Shown here: piece by piece, positions 8,364 through 15,991 of the stretch
How the letters are laid out: each line of letters begins with the position of its first letter
How positions within the stretch are numbered: the first letter of the stretch is position 1
Translations under genes and position numbers: made by a program
The notes under the pieces: generated by a model
The model's database searches: none
What the model was told of the DNA's origin: nothing
Seen by the model: the letters and a program-made list of their open reading frames with translations, nothing else
Origin: JAGVSR01 sp964589785
Lineage (GTDB): Bacteria; Pseudomonadota; Alphaproteobacteria; Rhizobiales; Hyphomicrobiaceae
NCBI GenBank assembly: GCA_964589785.1
Contig: CAZPUQ010000002.1
Span: 1-64,000 of the forward strand
Direction: 5' to 3'
DNA length: 64,000 nt

Positions 8364-8713
8364 AACCGCGCGCGCAATCCAAAGAGGGACCAAGACGGAA
8401 AGAGCCGAGCTTGTTCAGAGCCGCGCGCGCGAATGACGTCGGGGAATTGAGCGAGGCGCTGTCGGCCGGCAAGCGGTTGGACGAAGCTGATTTCGAGGAC
8501 GGATTTACGCCGCTGCACACGGCTGCGTTCAACGGCAGCGGGGATTACATCCGCGAGGCGTTGCGTCATCATTCGGCCAATCCGTGGATGCGCGACCATC
8601 AGGGCCATCTGGCCATTGATCACGCGGATGCGCGGCGGGACAATGAAATCTCCAAGCTGCTGTATGAGGCGATGTATCCCGGCGGGGCGGTGCCACTGGT
8701 GGAGCCCGATTGA
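8357..8713 (+). CDS. Ankyrin-repeat protein, cassette copy 2
   Basis: A 118-residue paralogue of the protein at 4325-4678, sharing GFTPLHTAA.NGS, HLAIDHA.ARRD and EAMYPGG. It starts at GTG 8357 inside the last codons of the upstream gene, the same arrangement as copy 1, which supports coupled translation. It binds proteins through its ankyrin repeats. It probably forms a complex with the 404-residue protein; this is inference from conserved overlap and pairing. Confidence 0.82.
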   Translation: MLKPRAQSKEGPRRKEPSLFRAARANDVGELSEALSAGKRLDEADFEDGFTPLHTAAFNGSGDYIREALRHHSANPWMRDHQGHLAIDHADARRDNEISKLLYEAMYPGGAVPLVEPD

Positions 8714-8775
8714 TTCCGGTACCGGCGCGGGCCTGTTTCCATCGAGTGCGTCCGGTGAACTATGCCTGTTCATCA

Positions 8776-9051
8776 TCAGTCGAATAATTCTGAATGAGAC
8801 CCGAGCCGAACAAGCTGAAGAACGTCCGGCAGATAACGGTAAATTAGAACCAGATCGGGCTTTAGATGGCAGTCGCGGTAGCCCGCCCATTTTCCGGTAA
8901 GCCCGTGGTCTCTGTACCGTGCGGGCAGCACGGCATCTTCGGCAAGAAGATCAATCGCATCGGTAATCAGTTTGTCGAGATTACGGTATCGGCCGCGCTT
9001 CTCGCGTCGATAGTCGCGTTTGAATAGTTTCGTATGCTCAATCGTCCGCAT
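8776..9051 (-). CDS. YafQ-family RelE-like toxin
   Basis: A 91-residue protein of normal length for YafQ/RelE toxins, which are ribosome-dependent mRNA endonucleases. Visible family features are the start RTIEHTKLFKRDYRR, LLAEDAVLPARYRDHGLTG and the end RLGSHSELF, with His and Asp residues typical of the active site (H in YRDH, HSELF). The gene starts inside the antitoxin gene with a 14-base overlap, as usual for these operons. Confidence 0.92.
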   Translation of the reverse strand: MRTIEHTKLFKRDYRREKRGRYRNLDKLITDAIDLLAEDAVLPARYRDHGLTGKWAGYRDCHLKPDLVLIYRYLPDVLQLVRLGSHSELFD

Positions 9052-9301
9052 TCAGCTTGGCCAGCAGCTCGCGAGAATTGCGCGAGGTCTTGAGTTTGCC
9101 GGCATCGGCTTCCTTCATCGCGGCTTTGGTCTTGGCGTTGGGCACCTTCACCTGAAAAGGTAGCGCCTTCTCGGAAGCGGTGCGGATCATCATAAGTCTG
9201 ATGGCATCGGAAACAGTCAGCCCCATCTGCTCGAGGACGCGAGCAGCCTGGTTTTTCACTTTCTTGTCGATACGGGCACGAACTACGGCGTCGGCGGTCA
9301 T
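9038..9301 (-). CDS. RelB/DinJ-family antitoxin
   Basis: An 87-residue protein beginning MTADAVVRARIDKKVK, the ribbon-helix-helix start of DinJ/RelB antitoxins, followed by LEQMGLTVSDAIRLMM. It binds and neutralises the YafQ-like toxin and represses the operon. The ATG at 9301 is preceded by GGAGGAAC; an upstream in-frame ATG at 9340 lacks this. The pair would stabilise the element against loss. Confidence 0.9.
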   Translation of the reverse strand: MTADAVVRARIDKKVKNQAARVLEQMGLTVSDAIRLMMIRTASEKALPFQVKVPNAKTKAAMKEADAGKLKTSRNSRELLAKLNADD

Positions 9302-9483
9302 AATGCTGTTCCTCCTTGAGTGTAGCTTCATTGTAGCCAAATGAGCGGCAAAAAGTCAAGAAGAACATTAGGATAGCAGGCTGCGCCGGAGGACAAGCTG
9401 AATAAATGGTGCAGCATGGAGGCTGTTAGTCTTATTGACGGTCAAGGCAGCGAATGCAGATCGCTCCAGATGAGTTGCCACCA

Positions 9484-10887
9484 TCAATCGTCCCTTGTGC
9501 GATCATTGTCATTGGACGGGCCGGGCGGGTCGCGATCGGCGCGGAAATCGGCGGCGCGGTTGCGCAGCTTATCGAGGAAGGACTGCGGGTCGGCAGCCTT
9601 GTTGAACTCCTGGGTGCGCTCGAGCGAGAGGGCCAGCTTTTCGAAGTCGGCTTTGCGGCGCTCGATCAGCTGGTGCCATTCGGCCTTGTTCTTAGCGAGC
9701 TCGCCCCGTTGAATGAATGTCAGGTCTGCGCGCGCGCGGCGGTACTCGATGACCGCGGTTTCGGATTCCATCTTATAGGCGGCGACGACAGGGAGCATGG
9801 CTGCCCTGATGGCCTTGCGCTGGCGCGTATCGAGCTCTTGGCGGCGCTGCGCGAGCTGCTTGTCGAACATGGCCTGGCGCTCGGTCGCGTCTCCGATGCC
9901 GCGCCAGAGCTGGGACAGGATCGAAGGGCGCGGGCCGTCGGCAGCCGCGTGGGCGATGTCGACATTGCGGAACAGGTTCGAAAGGCGGCCGAAGTTGGAT
10001 TTCTCGCGCGCCTCGAACTGCCTGCGTTCGGAGATCTCGGCCTCTTTCAAGGCTCGCCACTGGGGCCGGAACGTCTCGATGATCTGCACCCGCGCCGCCG
10101 CTTGCCCCTTCCGGGCTTGTTCGCGGATGGCGTGGCGGTTTTGCAGGAAATCATGCTGCAGGTCGTCCCACTGTGCTTTGTGGCGCTTCTTCAGTCTGTG
10201 CGAGCGGTTGGCCTGCTCTTTGGCCAGGGCATGGTGCTTGTGGCGCATCTCGATGCGGCGATCGGGGTTGTCGTTGGCCGATTGCCGGATGAATTTCTCA
10301 GCATCGATGATGTGACGCGGGACCGGGCGATATTTGGTTTTCTCGCCGCGGGCGCGGGCCTCGGCGTTTAATTCGCGCTGGGGCGAATAGTGCTGACCGC
10401 GTTGGCGCTGATATTCGAGCGCCCAGGCCGACAGGTTGTTCCATTCGTTGGAATCATCCAGCAACGTGCCGTTGTCGAGGGTGCGGTTGATCAGGATATG
10501 AACGTGGGGGTGCTTGGTATCGTTGTGCGAGATGATCAACGCCTGCTGGTTCTCAGCGCCCAAGGCTTTGAGTGCGCCTTCGATGGCGGCCTCCATATCT
10601 TCGCGCGTGAGGGTGTCTTTTTCCTCGGGGTGCCACGTCAGCACGAGATGCTTGACGATGTTCTTCTGCTTGCGGCCGGTGGAGGGGATACCGGCCTCCT
10701 TTTTCCGCTGCGGAGCGTCCATGGCTATGGCGGCCATCACGCGCCAGGCAGTTTCGGGGTTTTGGGTGGCCAGGTTGCGCGTCATCGTCCACGCAACTCG
10801 CTTTTCATTGAGTTCGTGCTTGGATCCTTTCAACAGATATGCGGCGGCGCCTTTGAACGAGCGCCCATGCAGGATGCGCGGGTTCAA
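9484..10887 (-). CDS. Relaxase / mobilisation nuclease (VirD2/MobA-like)
   Basis: A 467-residue protein. Motif I is SFKGAAAYLLKG with the candidate catalytic Tyr17; the metal-binding motif III is HNDTKHPHVHILIN (His126, 128 and 130). The C-terminal half is a long charged coiled coil. Relaxases nick oriT, stay covalently bound to the 5' end and lead the strand to the coupling protein. The start overlaps the stop of mobC (ATGA), so the two form one operon. The nick-site field at 11.4-11.9 kb lies just upstream. The MOBP-type assignment is likely but not certain. Confidence 0.9.
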   Translation of the reverse strand: MNPRILHGRSFKGAAAYLLKGSKHELNEKRVAWTMTRNLATQNPETAWRVMAAIAMDAPQRKKEAGIPSTGRKQKNIVKHLVLTWHPEEKDTLTREDMEAAIEGALKALGAENQQALIISHNDTKHPHVHILINRTLDNGTLLDDSNEWNNLSAWALEYQRQRGQHYSPQRELNAEARARGEKTKYRPVPRHIIDAEKFIRQSANDNPDRRIEMRHKHHALAKEQANRSHRLKKRHKAQWDDLQHDFLQNRHAIREQARKGQAAARVQIIETFRPQWRALKEAEISERRQFEAREKSNFGRLSNLFRNVDIAHAAADGPRPSILSQLWRGIGDATERQAMFDKQLAQRRQELDTRQRKAIRAAMLPVVAAYKMESETAVIEYRRARADLTFIQRGELAKNKAEWHQLIERRKADFEKLALSLERTQEFNKAADPQSFLDKLRNRAADFRADRDPPGPSNDNDRTRDD

Positions 10888-11240
10888 GCCGACCTCTTGA
10901 CCAGTTCATCGAGTGTGTTGGCCACTTTGTCGGCGAGATTCTGCCAGAAGTCGCGCTGGTCCTGACCTCGATTGGCGGCACGGGCGATCTGGTTGATGTT
11001 CACGCCGATGGCGTTGACTTCGCGGATCAGCTGCGCGTCCGCCATGGGACGGGGAACCGAGATTACGAGATTCAATCCGGCCCTTCTCAGGTATTCGGCG
11101 ACGGTGAGTCCCGCCTGGGCCGCTTGCTGGCGGTAATAGTGGTCTTCCGCGATGGTGATGCGGATATTGATCTGAATGCAGCGCTTCTCGGCCTTCTGTT
11201 TAATGGGACGGCCGCCGCGCCCTGTGATGGGTTTGCTCAA
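10884..11240 (-). CDS. mobC: MobC-like relaxosome accessory protein
   Basis: A 118-residue basic protein with a ribbon-helix-helix start (IQINIRITIAEDHYY), then QAGLTVAEYLRRAGLNL and the MobC signature VNAIGVNINQIARAANRG. MobC proteins bind oriT and help the relaxase open DNA. It overlaps the relaxase gene by four bases and is read away from the hairpin-rich region upstream, the standard oriT-mobC-relaxase order. Confidence 0.88.
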   Translation of the reverse strand: MSKPITGRGGRPIKQKAEKRCIQINIRITIAEDHYYRQQAAQAGLTVAEYLRRAGLNLVISVPRPMADAQLIREVNAIGVNINQIARAANRGQDQRDFWQNLADKVANTLDELVKRSA

Positions 11241-11375
11241 TAGGGTTCCTCCATGGCTGTTTCGACTGTGTTGTGAAGTGGCGGTCGGGCATCAAGCCGG
11301 AACGCGCATGACCCTGCCCGGCCGTAAGGCCGTGGCGGGTGTCGAGTGCGCGGGGCCGTGCGCTGATGGGGTTGG

Positions 11376-11624
11376 GCGGGCGTTAGCTTATGTCAGGGGA
11401 TAAGCTGCCCGCTTGCCGGGTCCGGGGCGGCCGTTGCCCCGGTGTGGTGTCGGGCACAAGCCCGACCCTGGATGGGTTGAGGGAAACCGGGACGGTTTCC
11501 CCACGAGATGCCGACCATTCGGATAAACATAAAACGGTGGCGAAGCCCCGTTTTATGTCCGAATGGGAGGGTTTTTGCATAGCAAAAACACATCTCGCTC
11601 CTCGTTCGGCCTTTATATTAGGCC
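11376..11624. other. Inverted-repeat array, candidate oriT
   Basis: Immediately upstream of mobC lie at least six perfect inverted repeats in 250 bases: 11376-11412 (GCGGGC..AGCTTAT/ATAAGCT..GCCCGC), 11422-11442 (CCGGGGC/GCCCCGG), 11449-11466 (GTCGGGC/GCCCGAC), 11482-11500 (GGAAACCG/CGGTTTCC), a long one at 11516-11565 (CATTCGG + ACATAAAACGG with exact complements) and 11571-11589 (GTTTTTGC/GCAAAAAC), plus 11608-11624 (GGCCT/AGGCC). Position and structure fit an origin of transfer; an exact nick site cannot be named. Confidence 0.65.
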
Positions 11625-11767
11625 TCACTCAGAGAAAAAATGCAAGAATTTTCGATTATGGGAATTAAAAACCGCCGTCGATGTATTCATATAACGAATT
11701 GAAGCCAAACGAATCGGCGGCTGAATATGGAATCGCTGGCACGATACTCATCCTAGCATAGGACGCG

Positions 11768-11902
11768 GGGCAACACACACACGTATGCAGGCAATGCCCG
11801 GCTGGGGCACGGGCCATAAGCGCATCCTTGGTGTGTTGCCCGCTTTTGGGGCGGCGGCTTAAGCACGCCGCCCCAGGCCGCCCATAAAGCCCGCATGGGC
11901 GG
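11768..11902. other. Second inverted-repeat cluster
   Basis: Three further perfect inverted repeats are packed here: an 11-bp pair GGGCAACACAC (11768-11778) / GTGTGTTGCCC (11831-11841) enclosing a smaller one, GGGGCGGCG/CGCCGCCCC (11848-11874), and CCGCCCAT/ATGGGCGG (11878-11902). No gene is present. It could be part of the transfer origin, a replication origin, or the recombination site of the broken resolvase that follows. Confidence 0.5.
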
Positions 11903-11932
11903 CGGCCAATCTGGAAAGAAAGCGCCCACCCG

Positions 11933-12082
11933 ATGAAATGCGGGGGCTGCAAGAAGCTTCGCATGCAGCTTGATGCGCTGAAAGCTGCGCAGTGCAATCA
12001 AATCTTCAAGGATCATGGTGTCTCGGGCGGCAACCAGACGGCGCCCGCACGAAAACTACTGCGACGCCGGCATCCGCACTGA
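11933..12082 (+). pseudogene. Serine recombinase (resolvase) remnant
   Basis: A 49-codon frame contains MQLDALKAAQCNQIFKDHG followed by VSGG, matching the middle of the resolvase/invertase N-terminal domain (the usual LQ.DALKAAGC...F.DHGVSGA pattern). The catalytic serine region before it and the helix-turn-helix after it are absent, and the frame degenerates into basic residues and stops. It marks an older insertion or resolution system next to the hairpin cluster. Confidence 0.7.
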
Positions 12083-12223
12083 AAAAGAGTGGAAATCATG
12101 TCGGCCGCCAAAAGTAATTAAAAGCATGTTGCTGCGCGAAGGCTATTGTATTTTATTTGTGTTTCTAAGCTATGTAATGCATAGATGAAATAATTAAATA
12201 CAGTGAGAAACGGAAAGGAAATT

Positions 12224-12670
12224 ATGAAGCATATCGTATTGAGTTCGCATTTTGGAGAAAAGGCACTGGTAAAGGGCGCGCGTTCTGGAGAGTACTTTTC
12301 GATGATTGAGCTGTTGGATGCCGGAGTGGACGTTCATGCTGAGAACGATCTCGCACTATGGAACGCGGTGGACACTAATTTCTTATTATTGGCTCAGGCT
12401 CTCATTAAGGCCGGAGCGGATGTGAATGCCTGCGATGGCCGGGCGCTGTTGACGGCTGCCCATCACGCCAACGAGGACATGGCGAGCCTTCTAATCCGAT
12501 CGGGTGCGAAGGTGGACGCACAGGACTATGCGGCTCTCAGAGCAGCCGCGATGCACGTAGCTTCGGGGAAGGGTAAGGTCTTCGACGTCATTTTGAACGC
12601 GGCGCTGAAGGAGAGGTCGCCGGTGGGTATAGCATCGACAGTACAGGCACCGGCACCGGCTAGGTCCTGA
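12224..12670 (+). CDS. Ankyrin-repeat protein, 148 aa
   Basis: Three consecutive ankyrin-like repeats: LLDAGVDVHAENDLALWNAV, LIKAGADVNACDGRALLTAA and LIRSGAKVDAQDYAALRAAA (about residues 28-120). The ATG at 12224 has AAAGGA five bases upstream; the GTG at 12203 is less likely. The upstream region is AT-rich. It precedes the protease and small membrane protein on the same strand with a gap of about 110 bases, and may act with them. It is not a close relative of the two cassette ankyrin proteins. Confidence 0.82.
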   Translation: MKHIVLSSHFGEKALVKGARSGEYFSMIELLDAGVDVHAENDLALWNAVDTNFLLLAQALIKAGADVNACDGRALLTAAHHANEDMASLLIRSGAKVDAQDYAALRAAAMHVASGKGKVFDVILNAALKERSPVGIASTVQAPAPARS

Positions 12671-12778
12671 CGCCCCCTGCGACTTTAGCCGGACGATTGC
12701 CATGTTCGACATTCAGAGGCACACTGCAGATATGTTTATCCGCATGCTTAGTGTCTTTGTCGTTTTCTGGGAGCAGAT

Positions 12779-13669
12779 ATGGGCCTCGCGCAATTCGCAG
12801 GTCGGGAGCGGCTTGACATAGCAGCCCGTGCTGCGCTTTTGGCGGGGGCATTGCAAAGTAGCGGCTCTGCAGCGATGGAGGTGATATTCGGCGCAGGGTT
12901 GATAGCGCTGGATGATAGCTCAATCCCGCAGCTCGTGCCCGTTGCGCTTGTGAATAGTGAGAAGGTCGACCACCCTCGCGGTCAAACGAGCCTGAGTGAG
13001 GTTGGACAGGCACTTCAGATCGCGAACAACGCGCTCGGTCTCGATGCAAACAGCTGGCTGGAGGGCGTTCGCGCCTGGGTGATGCTTCCGCCCAGTCTGA
13101 GGCTGTCGCCGGGCGATCGAATTTCGTCACCGGCAATCGGAAAGATTGGATGCGCTGCATCCTGGACGGGCGGTTCAGGATTTCTTACGGCCGGCCACGT
13201 CGCGCAGGCTTATGGGAAGGATGTTTACGTAGGGGGATCGCATGTCGGGACGGTCGCGTATGCGAACGATCCCCGCAATGGTGGCACGGCCATAGAAGCG
13301 GATATCGGCATTGTTGAGTATGCGAATGGAGCGTTTATTTCTCCTCCTCCAAGGCTCTCGGGCACCGCGCTGGCCTCGCCAAGCTCCTCAGTGACTGTAC
13401 ATGCTAGAGCCGCTGCGTCTGCCGACATCATGGGATACTGCAGCTATATTTTTCTGCCGAGTATATACGGCACGTTGGGCGATACCTATTTTACGACCAA
13501 GGATGTGACATCCGGCGGGGATTCCGGTTCCGCTACATCGGCCCAAAACAGCGTCGTGGGTATTGTGGTGGCTGGCTCCGCCGGGTTCACGACGTACATC
13601 CAGGACATACATTATCTGTTGGCTCAATCGGGCCCACAAGCGAGCGGCCTGAAAGGACTTATCGTCTAG
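12779..13669 (+). CDS. Trypsin-like serine protease
   Basis: A 296-residue protein with a chymotrypsin-fold catalytic triad: His in GSGFLTAGHVA (about residue 139), Asp in EADIGIVEY (about residue 179) and Ser in VTSGGDSGSAT (about residue 247). Residues 1-110 form an additional N-terminal domain of unknown type. There is no clear signal peptide, so it may act in the cytoplasm. GGGAGC precedes the ATG. It is followed 12 bases later by a two-helix membrane protein and preceded by an ankyrin gene, an arrangement resembling effector modules. Substrate unknown. Confidence 0.82.
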   Translation: MGLAQFAGRERLDIAARAALLAGALQSSGSAAMEVIFGAGLIALDDSSIPQLVPVALVNSEKVDHPRGQTSLSEVGQALQIANNALGLDANSWLEGVRAWVMLPPSLRLSPGDRISSPAIGKIGCAASWTGGSGFLTAGHVAQAYGKDVYVGGSHVGTVAYANDPRNGGTAIEADIGIVEYANGAFISPPPRLSGTALASPSSSVTVHARAAASADIMGYCSYIFLPSIYGTLGDTYFTTKDVTSGGDSGSATSAQNSVVGIVVAGSAGFTTYIQDIHYLLAQSGPQASGLKGLIV

Positions 13670-13681
13670 GAGGCGAGAGAG

Positions 13682-13969
13682 ATGCGTATCGAAGCGCTTT
13701 TTTGGGTTTCACTTCTCATCTGCGTCGTGAGCTTTATGCTCTTCGTACTCCAGGTCGTGGGGCAAGCTCTATCGAAGCCTCGGTCGGCTGAAGGCGCCGG
13801 GGGCGCCCAGCAGCAGTCGCTCGATCCGGGCGAGGCTCTTAAGAAAATCGGTGAAGCTGCCCAGTCCTTCGCGAAAGCCGGTCCGATTTCCACGTCTGCC
13901 GTGCTTTGTGCGTTATTTGGCCTCTTTGCTCTCGTTACGAGTGGCATCGTTCGCATCGGCCCAGCGTAA
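13682..13969 (+). CDS. Small membrane protein, two helices
   Basis: A 95-residue protein with hydrophobic segments at about residues 5-27 (LFWVSLLICVVSFMLFVLQV) and 71-90 (STSAVLCALFGLFALVTSGI), joined by a polar Gln/Ala-rich loop. It lies 12 bases after the protease gene, with AGGAGGCGAGAG as ribosome site, so the two are co-transcribed. It could anchor or receive the protease. No family recognised. Confidence 0.78.
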   Translation: MRIEALFWVSLLICVVSFMLFVLQVVGQALSKPRSAEGAGGAQQQSLDPGEALKKIGEAAQSFAKAGPISTSAVLCALFGLFALVTSGIVRIGPA

Positions 13970-14020
13970 GCGCGTGTTTTTTGACATGCAGGAAAGTGAG
14001 CGAGCCAGCGTTGGCGTTCT

Positions 14021-14431
14021 CTACTTGTGGGCGGTGCTTGTCTTCTCCATCTGCAAATCTTTCGGATAGGATGCGGTCGAGATCGAAAGGCGGAAATTGA
14101 ATTCCTCCTGCGTGATGGGTTCAGCCCAAGATGCATCCAGATTTTTGCGGTCCCAGCCATCGGGATCGAGAATGGTGATGCCTTTGTAAGGATCGGTATT
14201 CAGCCATTCGCCGGCCGTTTTGTAATAGACGGACATATCGGCAGGCTGGTCGTCGAGAAGGCCGTGTTCATCGCCGGTTCCGGCGCAGGCGGTGCATTTA
14301 CGCCATTCGCCGTTAAATCCAGAGCCTTCGCCTGAACCTTGGCAGTTGGGGCAAGGCCGGCCGGTCCAGCCGTGAAGCTTGCCGTCGATGATGACTTCTC
14401 CAGCACCGAGATCGTGGGGTTGGCTAGTCAT
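14021..14431 (-). CDS. Protein with DnaJ-type zinc-finger motif, 136 aa
   Basis: Residues about 22-55 hold CPNCQGSGEG and, after a spacer, CTACAGTG, two CxxCxGxG elements like those of the DnaJ cysteine-rich domain; they should bind one zinc ion. The rest is unrecognised. The ATG at 14431 is preceded by GGAGG and overlaps the end of the next upstream gene by eight bases. Probably a small accessory protein of the element. Confidence 0.72.
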   Translation of the reverse strand: MTSQPHDLGAGEVIIDGKLHGWTGRPCPNCQGSGEGSGFNGEWRKCTACAGTGDEHGLLDDQPADMSVYYKTAGEWLNTDPYKGITILDPDGWDRKNLDASWAEPITQEEFNFRLSISTASYPKDLQMEKTSTAHK

Positions 14432-14648
14432 AGCGGACCTCCGCGACCTGGGGGAGCTGAACGGCGGCCTCATGGGCAAGCATGGCGCTGGTTTGCACGG
14501 CCTGGCCGAGCTGTTGGACATCGAATGATGTCAGGGCCGAAATATCGCCGTTGTTGAGGATGCGTGCGGCGATCGCATCGGCCGTTTGGGTTTCGATCTC
14601 CAGTTTGCGGATGACCGAGCGGAGGTAGTTGTAGCGTAGGGTGTTCAT
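14424..14648 (-). CDS. Hypothetical protein, 74 aa
   Basis: A small helical protein that starts MNTLRYNYLRSVIRKLE. GGAAAG-type purines precede the ATG. Its end overlaps the zinc-motif gene, so the two are translationally coupled. It lies just after a strong bidirectional terminator hairpin. No family recognised. Confidence 0.68.
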   Translation of the reverse strand: MNTLRYNYLRSVIRKLEIETQTADAIAARILNNGDISALTSFDVQQLGQAVQTSAMLAHEAAVQLPQVAEVRYD

Positions 14649-14676
14649 TGTCTTTCCTTTCGTTGCTGAGAAAGAG

Positions 14677-14706
14677 AAAGGCCCGCCCTGCGAGGGGCGG
14701 GCCTTT
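14677..14706. terminator. Bidirectional terminator-like hairpin
   Basis: A perfect 12-bp stem AAAGGCCCGCCC (14677-14688) / GGGCGGGCCTTT (14695-14706) with a six-base loop and A/T tails on both sides. It lies directly downstream of the gene ending at 14712 and upstream of the gene starting at 14648. Confidence 0.8.
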
Positions 14707-14711
14707 TGAGC

Positions 14712-15290
14712 TTAGATTTGCTCGAGGGCGGGGGCCGCATAGTTGTCAACAGGGTGTCCGTTCAGGACTTCGCCCGTCTCCGGATCATGCGGCTCGTTTG
14801 CTTGATTGGCAGGCTGGGGAGTGCTGCCTTTGGTTTCGGTGGGAATTAGGAACACCACGCCATCGCCGAGATTGGCGAAGGGCGAGGCGGGATCCAGGTG
14901 GTAGTCGACGATACCGCCCTTGCTGGCATCCTTGCGGGGCCAGACAGTCGCAACGCGGACCATGGCGCCCAGGATATCCTGCCCGGACTGGGTTTTGCCC
15001 CGCTTGGCGCAGAAACCCAGCTCGTAGATGGGGTACGATTTGTTGGCATCGCGTTGCTCAGGGAGATTGGGCGGCAAGAGGAAGACAACGCCTTCGCCCA
15101 GAGCCCCGAACGGGGACGCGGCTTTCGTATAGAAATCGACAAGACCGCCTTTGGTGGCATCCTTGCGCTCCCATACGGCGGCCAAGCGTACCATGGAGCC
15201 GAGGATTTCGCCTCCGCGGCCGTCAGTGCCTTTCTTGGCGCAAAAGCCAAGTTCGTAGATCGGTGCTTTATTGGTTGTTTGAGTAGTCAT
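14712..15290 (-). CDS. Protein with two tandem 64-residue repeats
   Basis: A 192-residue protein consisting mainly of two copies of one unit: each begins PIYELGFCAK(K/R)G and ends with ASPF..LG(E/D)GVVFL(L/I)P, with RKDA(T/S)KGG(L/I)VD(F/Y) in the middle. The two units are at about residues 9-75 and 82-147; the tail is polar. The shared Cys and Lys/Gly-rich turn may form a binding surface. AAAGGA precedes the ATG by about 11 bases. The family was not recognised; it arose by internal duplication. Confidence 0.8.
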   Translation of the reverse strand: MTTQTTNKAPIYELGFCAKKGTDGRGGEILGSMVRLAAVWERKDATKGGLVDFYTKAASPFGALGEGVVFLLPPNLPEQRDANKSYPIYELGFCAKRGKTQSGQDILGAMVRVATVWPRKDASKGGIVDYHLDPASPFANLGDGVVFLIPTETKGSTPQPANQANEPHDPETGEVLNGHPVDNYAAPALEQI

Positions 15291-15322
15291 GATTGTAAGT
15301 GTCCTTTCTGAGGAGTTTTTTC

Positions 15323-15415
15323 TGGCTGGACCATCCAGCCATGCACTTTGGGCATCCGGCGCATAGGGCCGGAAATGCAACGACCTTCGCGGTGCTGGTG
15401 CGGAAGGTCGTTGCA
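15323..15415. promoter_or_regulatory. Leader hairpins upstream of the repeat protein
   Basis: Two perfect inverted repeats: TGGCTGGA (15323-15330) / TCCAGCCA (15334-15341) with a CCA loop, and a 13-bp pair TGCAACGACCTTC (15376-15388) / GAAGGTCGTTGCA (15403-15415). The first resembles the CCA-loop hairpin at 41311-41327. Confidence 0.6.
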
Positions 15416-15541
15416 AGCGCGACTAAAAATCATGATGTCGCGCGGTTTGCGGAACGCGTCGGATAAAAGTGCTGGTAAGGCTGGCTGGTTCTGACGGGAA
15501 AAATTTCAAAGAAAGTTGTGAGACGCACGAGGCATGACGGT

Positions 15542-15991
15542 TCAAACAGCGGCCAATATGGCGCCGGTCTGAGAGACGGTGCTTTGGATCAATCTGGTGC
15601 GGGGGATGAATCCCATCGGCATCTTCGTGCTTGCGGGCTCCGGCTCATCGATGGCCGGTGGTTTGGTTTCAACAGGGTTCCTATAGACGTACTCGGGCGG
15701 GTAATTGCCCGGTCCGTGCTTGAGCACACACAGCATGTGGCGGCGGACGATTTCAGGCATGCGCGCGTTCGGGTGCGCAGGCGGAATGGGAGTGTCGTCT
15801 TCCGGATAGGGGGCGTTGTGCAGTGTGATGGAGCTTAGATGTCGTTGCACCGTGCGGGCATTGCCAGGCCAGCACCCGTTTAGGACTTCGGGCGCTGCTC
15901 CGGGATCGAGATGCATAAAGGCGGGAAATCCGCCGTCTTCGCCCTCAGCGGCGGTTTGAAGTGCTGGGCATGCTGAAAAGTGCGCGGGCAT
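15542..15991 (-). CDS. Hypothetical protein, 149 aa (start uncertain)
   Basis: The frame is open from 16282 but its upstream part overlaps the plus-strand gene at 16222. The ATG at 15991 gives a Pro/His-rich protein with no recognisable domain. The part in the middle (GCWPGNARTVQRHLSSITLH, EIVRRHMLCVLKHGPGNYPP) looks protein-like. The ribosome site is weak, so both start and reality are uncertain. Confidence 0.45.
   Translation of the reverse strand: MPAHFSACPALQTAAEGEDGGFPAFMHLDPGAAPEVLNGCWPGNARTVQRHLSSITLHNAPYPEDDTPIPPAHPNARMPEIVRRHMLCVLKHGPGNYPPEYVYRNPVETKPPAIDEPEPASTKMPMGFIPRTRLIQSTVSQTGAILAAV

Noticed and set aside
9454..10371. Long plus-strand frame opposite the relaxase
   Set aside because: It is antisense to a clear relaxase gene, and its hydrophobic translation is a known artefact of GC-rich antisense frames.
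11376..11902. CRISPR array
   Set aside because: The repeats are inverted and each stem differs in sequence; there are no constant direct repeats with regular spacers and no cas genes.
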